Below are positions 26,811 to 34,469 of a stretch of 64,000 bases of DNA, one piece after another (the first letter of the stretch is position 1; every line of letters begins with the position of its first letter). Below the pieces are notes generated by a model. The model saw only the letters and a program-made list of their open reading frames with translations, was not told the DNA's origin and did no database searches. Source of the stretch: Marinobacterium marinum (GTDB lineage: Bacteria; Pseudomonadota; Gammaproteobacteria; Pseudomonadales; Balneatricaceae); NCBI RefSeq assembly GCF_013868415.1, contig NZ_JACEMT010000049.1:62001-126000 (forward strand), in the 5' to 3' direction. The translations under genes and the position numbers were made by a program.

Positions 26811-27064
26811 ATCGGCAGGGAGAGGGCTCGTGTCTAAAAAATATGATTTATATAAAAACTAATGGCATTTGGACCTGGCGCAAGGCCAAGTAAGATTTAT
26901 AGTTTCCTGAAGCGCTATTTTTCTGCGGAAATATAAATCAAAACATGGATTTTTGGTTTATGGATTGTATTTTAATGCTTATATCCATTCCGCAATATTT
27001 TTATGGCTTTGTGATTTATAGCGGCAATTTTTTATTTCAATGACCCAAGTGGCTTTATAAAGAT

Positions 27065-29884
27065 ATGGTACGGATTTTTGTAAATGGTCAGGAGAAAACC
27101 CGGCAGATCAGTGATTGGAAGATACGGAAATTTCCTCAGAAAGGCCTGTTCCTGACGTGTTTTTTTCCGTCCGGAAAATCTTATAGTCGTCCACTTTGTG
27201 AGTGTGAAGTTATACCGAAGGAGATACATGAAAATAAGCTGTTGGCCAAAAAGGATAGCTGTACTTTTTCCAATGTTGAGCGCGTCGAGGTCTATGGAAA
27301 AAAGTATGGTGTTGTGCAGTATCCAGGTAATGAAACAGCCTGCCTGATGAATATGTCAGATATTCGGCTGGTGGATAAAACTGCCATCAAGAGCGGTGAT
27401 ACTTTCAAGTATTTTGTATCAGTTGCGCAATGCAGGGTTGAGCAGGCGAAGCGAGAGAAAGACAAGGGCATTGCCAACAACGTGGTGAAGCAGCTGGAGG
27501 CGTTGCCAGAGCATGCTGGAACGGTGCTCAGTGCATATTGTAACGGGCTAAACAGCAGCAGAGATAACTCTGATCCATTGTTGTTTCCTTTTGGAATCAA
27601 TGAGAGTCAGATGGCAGCGGTAGCCAGGGTTTTTTCATCTCAGGTTAGCATCATTGAAGGGCCTCCGGGCACCGGAAAGACGCAGACCATTCTGAATATT
27701 CTTGCCAATATCCTGATGCGCGGGGAAACGGTCGCGATCCTTTCCAATAACAATACGGCGGTTGAGAATATCTATGAAAAGCTGGAACAGAATGGCCTGG
27801 ATTATCTGGTCGCCAGGCTGGGGAGCAAGGATAAACGTGAAGCATTCTTCATGGGCCAGCAGCCATTACGTGAGCAGCGGTTACATGAGGGGCCAAATTT
27901 AACGCAGGTTGATGAAGAGGTAACACAGCTCAAGGCGTTACTGGAAGCGCGTAACAGTGTTGCCGGCTTGCAGGCCGAGATTGATGAGTTGACCATTGAG
28001 CAAAGGCATTTGCTGCAATGGCAGGCGGATAATCTGGATGCCAATAGCCTCTCACTGAGTAGCCAGACACTGCAAAAGTATCGCCTTACAACGAAACAGC
28101 ATCTGGACCTGATGGCATACCTGACGCTGTTGGGGGACAAGCCACTCAGGCTGAAGGACCGTATCGCGCTCTGGTTGAATTTCAGAATTTTTCGCACGGG
28201 GTCAATTAATAGGCCCGAGAAGCGACAGGCCTTTATGGATGCTTTGCAGCGGCGTTATTACGAATGTGCGCTGAGTGAAAAAAAGGAGGCCCTGGAGGCT
28301 TGTGAAACGCTGCTGGAGCGTGGGCACTTTGATGAGCTGCTGGCTCGCGTAACCGAGTCTTCCATGGCCTGCTTGAAAGCTGAACTGTCTCGACGCAACT
28401 GGCCTGCTGAGCTGTACACGTCCAAGACCTATCGCAATCAGATGGATGGTTTCCTGCGGCGATACCCTATTGTTGGAAGCAGCACCCACTCAATCGTTAA
28501 CTCGCTGAAAAAAGGGACAATACTTGACTACGTCATTATTGATGAGGCCTCTCAGCAGGATATTGTACCGGGCATTCTTGCGCTGGGCTGTGCCCGTAAC
28601 CTGGTGATCGTCGGGGATAGAAAGCAACTGCCGCCTGTATTTACCCCGACCGGGCTTGCTGCTCCTGATACCCGATATGACTGCGACAGCCTCAGTTTGC
28701 TGGACTCTTGCCTGCAGGTATTTGGTGATCAGGTGCCCGTAACACTGTTAAAAGAGCACTATCGTTGCCATCCCCGCATTATTCAGTTCTGCAATCAGCA
28801 ATTCTATGATAATCAGCTGATTCCGATGACTCGGGATGCCGGGGAAGAGGTGCTTCGACTAATCGTAACCGCTAAAGGCAATCACAGTCGTGGATATTTG
28901 AATCAGCGTGAGCTGGACTCATTAACCCAGGTTTTGGCGCAGGGTGAAGCCAGTATGTGGGATGAAGCCAGAAGTCGCGGTTTTATCGCACCTTATAATG
29001 CGCAGGTAGATCTATCCAAATCACGGCTCTCTGATGATTTTGTTAAAGCCACCACCCACAAGTTTCAGGGCCGGGAATGTGATGAGATTGTTTTCTCCAC
29101 GGTGTTGGATAAAAAGAGTAGTAATCAGCGCAATCTGAATTTTGTTGATGACCCCCACCTGGTCAACGTCGCGGTATCCAGGGCAAAGCAGATGTTCACT
29201 CTGGTAACCGGCGAGGATGTGTTCAGTACTTCAAATGGGCCTATAGCAGCGTTGATCCGCTATATAGAGTACTACGCTGAGGCGGGTTCACAGATCTACC
29301 AGTCACCGGTTGTATCGGCATTTGACCTGCTTTACTCGGAATATGATCGTTCATTGGAAAGCTTGAATGCCCGGTTAAGGAAGAGCGACTCGAACTATAA
29401 ATCGGAACAGATTGTCGCTCAGATTTTACGCGAGTGTCTGTTGTCGAAGCAGTTCGAATCGATCACTTTCCATAGGGAAATTGCACTGAATCAGCTGGTT
29501 TCCCGAGGGAATATCGCATTAACAGAAAGCGAACGTGGATTTATGCAAGGCCGAAGCCGTTGTGACTTTGTGCTCTATTACAGGGTTGGAAAAAAACCTT
29601 TGGCTGTCATTGAAGTGGATGGGGCAAGCCATGCTGCGCCACAGCAGCGTGAGTGGGATGCTCTGAAGAATAGTATCCTGCAGAAAGGTGGCTTGCCACT
29701 GCTGCGTCTGAATACAGTCGATAGCCATATTGAAGCGAAGATCAAACACTTCATTCAATCAGCGATAGGGTCGGTGTTGCCCGATACCGATCAGGCTGAT
29801 ATCACCAGCAAACCTTCACAATCTGACATTGGAAGCAGGCATGAAAATAATGTGTCAGTTTCAGTTCTATCCACCGAGATCTGA
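27065..29884 (+). CDS. SF1 (UPF1/Dna2-like) helicase with C-terminal DUF2726 nuclease-like domain
   Basis: 939-residue protein. Residues 1-170 form a unique N-terminal region. Walker A GPPGTGKT is at 199-206 and Q-motif-like NESQMAAV just before. A long coiled/helical insertion spans about 255-460. Walker B IIDEAS contains D493/E494; GDRKQLPPVF, LKEHYRCHP and the motif VI region VAVSRAKQMF follow, all diagnostic of SF1B helicases. The C-terminus (about 790-900) has a Vsr/DUF2726-like fold with RCDFVLYY and E850-V-D852 in VIEVDGASHA. This architecture occurs in defence islands and its position here supports an anti-foreign-DNA role, but it is not a named system I can assign. A DNA-repair role is the alternative. 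No strong SD before the ATG. Confidence 0.8.
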   Translation: MVRIFVNGQEKTRQISDWKIRKFPQKGLFLTCFFPSGKSYSRPLCECEVIPKEIHENKLLAKKDSCTFSNVERVEVYGKKYGVVQYPGNETACLMNMSDIRLVDKTAIKSGDTFKYFVSVAQCRVEQAKREKDKGIANNVVKQLEALPEHAGTVLSAYCNGLNSSRDNSDPLLFPFGINESQMAAVARVFSSQVSIIEGPPGTGKTQTILNILANILMRGETVAILSNNNTAVENIYEKLEQNGLDYLVARLGSKDKREAFFMGQQPLREQRLHEGPNLTQVDEEVTQLKALLEARNSVAGLQAEIDELTIEQRHLLQWQADNLDANSLSLSSQTLQKYRLTTKQHLDLMAYLTLLGDKPLRLKDRIALWLNFRIFRTGSINRPEKRQAFMDALQRRYYECALSEKKEALEACETLLERGHFDELLARVTESSMACLKAELSRRNWPAELYTSKTYRNQMDGFLRRYPIVGSSTHSIVNSLKKGTILDYVIIDEASQQDIVPGILALGCARNLVIVGDRKQLPPVFTPTGLAAPDTRYDCDSLSLLDSCLQVFGDQVPVTLLKEHYRCHPRIIQFCNQQFYDNQLIPMTRDAGEEVLRLIVTAKGNHSRGYLNQRELDSLTQVLAQGEASMWDEARSRGFIAPYNAQVDLSKSRLSDDFVKATTHKFQGRECDEIVFSTVLDKKSSNQRNLNFVDDPHLVNVAVSRAKQMFTLVTGEDVFSTSNGPIAALIRYIEYYAEAGSQIYQSPVVSAFDLLYSEYDRSLESLNARLRKSDSNYKSEQIVAQILRECLLSKQFESITFHREIALNQLVSRGNIALTESERGFMQGRSRCDFVLYYRVGKKPLAVIEVDGASHAAPQQREWDALKNSILQKGGLPLLRLNTVDSHIEAKIKHFIQSAIGSVLPDTDQADITSKPSQSDIGSRHENNVSVSVLSTEI

Positions 29885-29969
29885 GCGAGGCTCATATCCG
29901 GGGAAATAACAATATCCCCGGTTGCAGCACGGGTGCAATAAAGCATTTGTAAATCATGCCAAGATCAAA

Positions 29970-30001
29970 GGCTTATACTCAGCTTGGGTATAAGCCTTTT
30001 T
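29970..30001. terminator. Bidirectional terminator between helicase and dapA-like gene
   Basis: GGCTTATAC and GTATAAGCC form a perfect 9-bp stem with a 9-nt loop, followed by TTTTT on the plus strand. Read leftward, the AAAG before the stem gives CTTT. It serves the helicase gene and can also serve the convergent aldolase operon. Confidence 0.85.
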
Positions 30002-30016
30002 CGGTGTTATCTGCTT

Positions 30017-30895
30017 TTAAGCAAGCCCATCCAACATGCCTTGAAGCCGCTGCTGTTCCTGTTCATTCAACGGCAGCAATGGCTTACGTGGTTCACCCGC
30101 ATCCATGCCCTGCAGTGCCAGCCCGGATTTCACCGCCGCGGCCAGACCCGACGACACGATAAACTCCAGAAACTCATACTGCTGGTAGAACAGCGCCTGG
30201 GCCTTTTCGTTTTCGCCTTGCTTGATGGCATCGAACAGCTGCTTCGGCTTGTCGCCGATCAGGCCGGGGGCGGCCGTACACCAGCCGCTGGCACCGGCGT
30301 TGAGGGCTTCCAGCGCCATGTGGTTGCAGCCGTTGAAGAAGGGCACCTTGCCATCCGACAGGGTGTGGATCTTGTGCATGCGCTGAATGTCGCCGGTGCT
30401 TTCCTTGATCATGCTCGCCGTCGGGATGCGTTCGACCATGCTGAGCATGAACGCGGGCGACATGTCCACGCCGCAGGTGGCGGGATTGTTGTAGATCATG
30501 ATCGGCAGCGGGCTGGCGCTGGCGACGGTGTCGTAGTGCTGGAAGATCTCGGCTTCGCTCAGTTTGTAGTAGGAGAACGGCGAGAGCATGATCATGTCCG
30601 CGCCGATCTGGTGGGCATGCTGGGCGTAGTTGACGGCCTGCGCGGTGGTCAGCTCGGCAATGCCGATGATCACCGGCACCTTGCCGGCCACATGCTGCAC
30701 CGTGTACTCGGCGACCTGCCTCCATTCCGCTTCGCTCAGATAGGCGGCTTCACCGGCGCTGCCCAGGGCGGCGATGGCATCCACCTTGGCTTCCAGCAGC
30801 ACATCGATGACGCGGCCGAGCTTGTCGAGATCAATCTGTTTGTTGTCCTGGCTAAAGGGGGTGACCGGGTAGCCAATAATGCCTGTCAGGTTCAT
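30017..30895 (-). CDS. DapA/NanA-superfamily aldolase
   Basis: 292-residue class I lyase of the dihydrodipicolinate synthase/N-acetylneuraminate lyase superfamily. The Schiff-base lysine is K164 in MIKESTGD, the catalytic tyrosine Y135 in IMIYNNPAT, and the pyruvate-carboxylate loop is LGSAGEAAYL (about 44-53). Its context with a class II aldolase and a divergent MocR regulator argues for a catabolic 2-keto acid aldolase or dehydratase, not lysine biosynthesis. Substrate unknown. It is the second gene of a two-gene operon, 21 bp after the class II aldolase. Confidence 0.85.
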   Translation of the reverse strand: MNLTGIIGYPVTPFSQDNKQIDLDKLGRVIDVLLEAKVDAIAALGSAGEAAYLSEAEWRQVAEYTVQHVAGKVPVIIGIAELTTAQAVNYAQHAHQIGADMIMLSPFSYYKLSEAEIFQHYDTVASASPLPIMIYNNPATCGVDMSPAFMLSMVERIPTASMIKESTGDIQRMHKIHTLSDGKVPFFNGCNHMALEALNAGASGWCTAAPGLIGDKPKQLFDAIKQGENEKAQALFYQQYEFLEFIVSSGLAAAVKSGLALQGMDAGEPRKPLLPLNEQEQQRLQGMLDGLA

Positions 30896-30916
30896 GTTGT
30901 TCTCCTCAAATGGGGG

Positions 30917-31693
30917 TTAAATGCAGTCGGTGTGGTGTTTCAGTGCCTGGCGTGCGTAGTAGGCAAAATTCACTTTGTTGCGCTTGTCGGTGGATACCCA
31001 GTCGTGCGCTTCGCTGGCCAGTGCGTGCGGCAGCGGCTTGATCTCGCCGGCGGCCATCGCCAGCAGCTGCAGCTGGGCGGCGCGCTCGATCAGTACGGCC
31101 AGGTTGCAGGCTTCTTCGATGGTCTTGCCGGTGACCAGCTGGCCATGGTGGGCGAGGAACACGGCGCGGTTGTTGCCCAGGGCGTTGGAGATCAGTACGC
31201 CTTCCTCATTGCCCACCGGCACGCCGGGCCAGTCGGCGACGAAGGAGCAGTCGTCGTACAGGGCGGAGGTGTCCATCTGGGAGATCACCAGTGGCACTTC
31301 CAGCATGGACAGCGCCGCCACATGGGTCGGGTGGGTGTGGATGATGCAGTTCACCTCCGGATGCTCTTTATAGATCCAGGTATGGAAGCGGTTGGCCGGG
31401 TTGGGCATGCCTTCGCCCGCCAGCGGCTTGAGGTCATGGTCGACCGCGATCAGGTTGTCGGCGGTGATCTCGTCAAACCCCAGCCCCAGTCGCTGGGTCA
31501 GGAAGGTGTCGGGCTGATCGGTACGACAGGTGATCTGGCCCGCCAGACCGGAGTCGTGGCCCTTGTCGAACAGGATGCGACAGGTCAGCGCGAGCTTCTC
31601 ACGGTCGCTCAGCTCCATGTCCTCGATCAGTCGTTGCATATCGCGTTCGGCGCTCTGCATCAGCGCCTGCTTGCTGGTGGTCGCGGTCTTCAT
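30917..31693 (-). CDS. Class II aldolase/adducin family protein
   Basis: 258 residues from the ATG at 31693, which follows a clean AAGGAG site; the upstream in-frame start at 31732 is unsupported. The metal-dependent class II aldolase fold is indicated by the zinc ligands in IIHTHPTHV and the third His in LAHHGQLVTG, and by the early motif GHDSGLAGQITCR. These enzymes cleave phosphorylated sugars (fuculose-, ribulose-phosphate) or decarboxylate keto acids. First gene of the operon with the DapA-like aldolase, divergent from the MocR regulator. Confidence 0.87.
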   Translation of the reverse strand: MKTATTSKQALMQSAERDMQRLIEDMELSDREKLALTCRILFDKGHDSGLAGQITCRTDQPDTFLTQRLGLGFDEITADNLIAVDHDLKPLAGEGMPNPANRFHTWIYKEHPEVNCIIHTHPTHVAALSMLEVPLVISQMDTSALYDDCSFVADWPGVPVGNEEGVLISNALGNNRAVFLAHHGQLVTGKTIEEACNLAVLIERAAQLQLLAMAAGEIKPLPHALASEAHDWVSTDKRNKVNFAYYARQALKHHTDCI

Positions 31694-31802
31694 CTGTGTG
31701 CTCCTTGGTATCCGCTTTGACATGGGGGGCACGATATCGCTAGTCTGGACCGGTCATAAGGACCAGTTTTGATAAGTTTTCTGGTCCAGAGCGGAGGCTG
31801 GC

Positions 31803-33260
31803 ATGTTAAGACCCTGGGAAACGCAGTTGTGGCTGGAGGACAGCCCCGGCAAGACGCTGCATTCAAAACTGCTCAATACGTTGACGGCGGATATCACCGA
31901 AGGGCGGCTGCCGCCGGGGAGCATGCTGCCGGGCTCGCGTTCCCTGGCGGAGCAGCTGGGCGTGAACCGCAAGACCGTGCAGCAGGTGTATGAGGAACTG
32001 GAGGCCCAGGGCTGGCTGGTGACGCGGCAGCGGTCTGGCACCTTTGTCTCCGAGACGCTGCCCGAGCAGGGCCTGTCGACCTCGGACCGGCAGTTGGTCA
32101 ACAGCAGCGACAGGACCCGGTCCGCCTCGGAGCTGGTGGAGATCCTCTATCAGGATGCACTCTCCTACAATGCCATCCCGGTCACCAATGACGGCACGCC
32201 GGACTCCCGGCTGATTCCTTATGAACTGCTGGCGCGCACCTATCGACGGGTCTGTATCGACCTGAGCCGTAATTCCCGACTGGGCTATGGCGATCCCAAG
32301 GGCAGCATTGAACTGCGCCAGTCGGTGGCGAAGATGCTGTCCGGCGACCGCTTCATGAACTGCTCGGCGGAGCAGGTGTGCATTGTCAGGGGCAGCCAGA
32401 TGGGGATCTATCTTGCCTCCCGCATTCTGGACCCGCGCAAGGGCGCCATCGTGATGGAAGAGCTCTGTTACCTGCCGGCCCGTGCGGCCTTCGAGTCGAA
32501 CGGGTTCAAGGTGCTGAAGTGCAAGCTCGATGATCAGGGGCTGGATATCGACCATCTGCGCGAGTTGCTGGCCGAGCATACCGTGGCCGCGATCTATGTC
32601 ACCCCGCATCACCAGTATCCCACCACCGTCTGCCTGCCCATGGACCGGCGGCTGGCGCTGCTGGAGCTTTCCAAGGCACACAAATTTGCGGTGCTGGAGG
32701 ACGATTATGACCACGAGTTTCACTATGAAACCAACCCGATCCCGCCGCTGGCCAGCCTGCCCAATGCCGAGAACGTAGTGCATATCGGCTCGATGTCCAA
32801 GGTGTTTGCGCCGGGGCTGAGGCTGGGTTACATCGCGGCGGATACCCGCTTTATCGAGCGCGCCGCACAGGAAATCATCCTGATCGATCGCCAGGGCAAT
32901 GCGGTCACCGAGCTGGTGCTGTCCAGCCTGATGGAGTCCGGTGAAGTGCGGCGTCATATCCGCAAGACGCGCAAGGAGTACGAGGCCCGACGCAACTTCG
33001 CAGCAGAGGAGTTTGTGCGGGTGTTCGGCGATCAGGTCTCCTTTACCCTGCCTACGGGCGGCATGGCGATTTGGGTCGATATCTCAAAGCTGGTGCAGGG
33101 CCGGCAGCTGGAGAGCCTGCCGGGCAAGGACTCGACGCTGAGCAGTGTCTATACCGATGATCAGGTGTCGCCGACGCATTTGAGGTTCGGGTTCGGGGCG
33201 TTGATTAAGGCCGAGATAACGCAGTCAGTGGAACAGTTGGCGGAGGTGTTGGCGGGCTAA
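31803..33260 (+). CDS. MocR-type GntR/aminotransferase transcriptional regulator
   Basis: 485-residue PLP-dependent regulator. The N-terminal GntR winged helix (about 20-85) contains LPGSRSLAEQLGVNRKTVQQ; a linker leads to a fold-type I aminotransferase domain (about 130-480) with the PLP lysine K333 in GSMSKVFAPGLRLGY. MocR proteins usually regulate adjacent genes in response to an amino acid or PLP-related ligand. It is divergent from the two-aldolase operon across 109 bp, so it is almost certainly their regulator. The gap contains GGACCGGTCATAAGGACCAG, with repeated GGACCRG half-sites at about 31747-31766. Confidence 0.9.
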   Translation: MLRPWETQLWLEDSPGKTLHSKLLNTLTADITEGRLPPGSMLPGSRSLAEQLGVNRKTVQQVYEELEAQGWLVTRQRSGTFVSETLPEQGLSTSDRQLVNSSDRTRSASELVEILYQDALSYNAIPVTNDGTPDSRLIPYELLARTYRRVCIDLSRNSRLGYGDPKGSIELRQSVAKMLSGDRFMNCSAEQVCIVRGSQMGIYLASRILDPRKGAIVMEELCYLPARAAFESNGFKVLKCKLDDQGLDIDHLRELLAEHTVAAIYVTPHHQYPTTVCLPMDRRLALLELSKAHKFAVLEDDYDHEFHYETNPIPPLASLPNAENVVHIGSMSKVFAPGLRLGYIAADTRFIERAAQEIILIDRQGNAVTELVLSSLMESGEVRRHIRKTRKEYEARRNFAAEEFVRVFGDQVSFTLPTGGMAIWVDISKLVQGRQLESLPGKDSTLSSVYTDDQVSPTHLRFGFGALIKAEITQSVEQLAEVLAG

Positions 33261-33270
33261 CAACCGCCTT

Positions 33271-33837
33271 TCACGCAGGATGATGAAAATAGACCAGAAC
33301 ACGCTGCTGACGAAGACAGTTGCCGACTATTTCATGCAGGGACCGGATGTAATCGAACAGTGATGTCAGCACGTTTCTGGCATCATCGCCGCCAGTGTTG
33401 TGCGGGCACACATCGCTTAAGTCACCAACCGCCTGGAAGGCATGTTTGATCACGTCGATGGTGGGTTCTTCATTGGGCTGAAAGCCGCAGACCTCGGTCA
33501 GCGGGCCTAATCTTGTCAGGTCGTTCTGTTCCAATGCCGCCTCGATCAGAACGATGATACTTTGCAGTGATGTATAGGCCGTATTCAGCTGATGGCCGGT
33601 GATAACCGCCAGCTCCTGCCCGATAAAGTCCAGCCCGTGCAGGTGTTCTGCCGTGCATAACGCGAGCACAGCATCGATGTGTGCTTCATGTCTGAAGTTA
33701 TAGCACCTGAAATCATACTCCTGTTGATGACAAGAGGCCTTGTCCAACAGCTCATATAGCTGGCCACCATAGAGTTCATCGGTATATGAGCTATTGCGGT
33801 CGAGTGTAAAAACGACGGATGGAATATGGGTGCTCAT
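33271..33837 (-). CDS. Hypothetical protein, 188 aa
   Basis: I do not recognise a family. The protein is soluble, without signal peptide or membrane segment, acidic, and rich in predicted helices, with a cluster of Cys/His/Tyr residues (YDFRCYNFRHEAH) near residue 45 and a later VCPHNTGGDDARN. It is convergent with the MocR gene, 10 bp away. The weak GC bias and absence of partners say little about function. Confidence 0.5.
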   Translation of the reverse strand: MSTHIPSVVFTLDRNSSYTDELYGGQLYELLDKASCHQQEYDFRCYNFRHEAHIDAVLALCTAEHLHGLDFIGQELAVITGHQLNTAYTSLQSIIVLIEAALEQNDLTRLGPLTEVCGFQPNEEPTIDVIKHAFQAVGDLSDVCPHNTGGDDARNVLTSLFDYIRSLHEIVGNCLRQQRVLVYFHHPA

Positions 33838-33877
33838 GTTTTCTGGGCTCCAAACGGAAGTCAGATGATCAGGTTAA

Positions 33878-34042
33878 ATGGCCGTAGGTGAAGTTATTAA
33901 CGCTGGATTTTTGTCTGCTCTTATACAGGCAGCCAAGTTTTCACTTGGAGCAGATGTCCTGAGCTTGGCTTTACTCCGTCAGAGGAATACGACGGTCATG
34001 CCGTTCGTATACACTATGCAGCTTGAAGCCTTGCCGGAGTAA
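33878..34042 (+). CDS. Small ORF, 54 aa
   Basis: A frame with CAGG shortly before the ATG, ending 4 bp before the next start codon. It encodes a mostly helical peptide beginning MAVGEVINAGFLSALIQAAK and ending MQLEALPE. The tight arrangement with the following CWC gene suggests a small operon. There is a faint resemblance in size and layout to YjfB-like putative motility proteins, too weak to name it. Confidence 0.4.
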   Translation: MAVGEVINAGFLSALIQAAKFSLGADVLSLALLRQRNTTVMPFVYTMQLEALPE

Positions 34043-34046
34043 CACG

Positions 34047-34271
34047 TTGAGCCAACATAATATCGATCCCTTGGTCTGTCCATTGTGCCGACAGGAAAAT
34101 GCATGTGTGAACCTGTCATCGCAGGACGTGGAAAAGACCTGCTGGTGCAATGATCCATCGATACAGTTCCCGGAAGAGTTGTTGTCACAGATTCCCGACG
34201 AGTTGAGGCGCAAGGCCTGTGTGTGCCGGTCGTGCGTACTCGCGTTTCAAAAGCGGCATTCACCAGAATAA
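34047..34271 (+). CDS. Cysteine-rich CWC family protein
   Basis: 74 residues from a TTG at 34047, preceded by CGGAG at 6-bp spacing. It carries the CWC pattern: CPLCRQENAC near the N-terminus, then KTCWCND, and ends KACVCRSCV. The eight cysteines suggest zinc binding. The family is widespread in Gammaproteobacteria with unknown function. It follows the 54-codon ORF. Confidence 0.72.
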   Translation: MSQHNIDPLVCPLCRQENACVNLSSQDVEKTCWCNDPSIQFPEELLSQIPDELRRKACVCRSCVLAFQKRHSPE

Positions 34272-34324
34272 TCGCACTGCAGGTGCTTATGCACTCAGGA
34301 TATATAGAAGGGGAAAGAAAGCGA

Positions 34325-34432
34325 ATGGATGAACTGCTTGAAGGAAGCTTCAGGGGCCTGCTCTTCTGTTCTCCGGCAAAACTTTCAGTTACTTCTGAAA
34401 TGGTCAGGATCTGTTTGCAGATCCTGACCTGA
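34325..34432 (+). pseudogene. 5' fragment of a small membrane-protein gene
   Basis: An ATG with purine-rich GGGGAAAG upstream starts MDELLEGSFRGLL, nearly the same as the start of the gene at 42969 (MEELVEGDFRG and, after frame correction, LLRLLGG). The rest of that gene's conserved sequence (FEVVAWYVGWPV) is missing: the frame continues with unrelated residues and stops at 34432. It looks like a decayed partial paralogue. The frame also overlaps a 12-bp hairpin. Confidence 0.45.
34402..34429. repeat. Perfect 12-bp-stem hairpin near the end of dld
   Basis: GGTCAGGATCTG-TTTG-CAGATCCTGACC. There is no T run on either side, so it is either a factor-dependent terminator/3' stabiliser for the leftward lactate operon, whose last stop is at 34470, or a REP-like palindrome. 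Directly upstream is a shorter inverted repeat TTTCAG...CTGAAA (34383-34400). Confidence 0.55.
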
Positions 34433-34469
34433 CAATATCTCGTAACGTCCTTTTCGATACCGCTTGCTG

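Larger units (their letters stand above)
26535..27064. other. Intergenic region, 530 bp, before the SF1 helicase
   Basis: It contains the terminator of the yeeN-like gene, repeat copy B (26717-26810) and an AT-rich leader of about 200 bp ending at the helicase ATG. No protein-coding gene is convincing. A GTG frame after the repeat has only 11 codons. Confidence 0.6.

Noticed and set aside
29984-31720. A 578-codon plus-strand frame opposite the two aldolase genes
   Set aside because: It is the mirror of two well-supported minus-strand genes and has low-complexity composition rich in G, Q, H and V, typical of antisense frames in GC-rich DNA.
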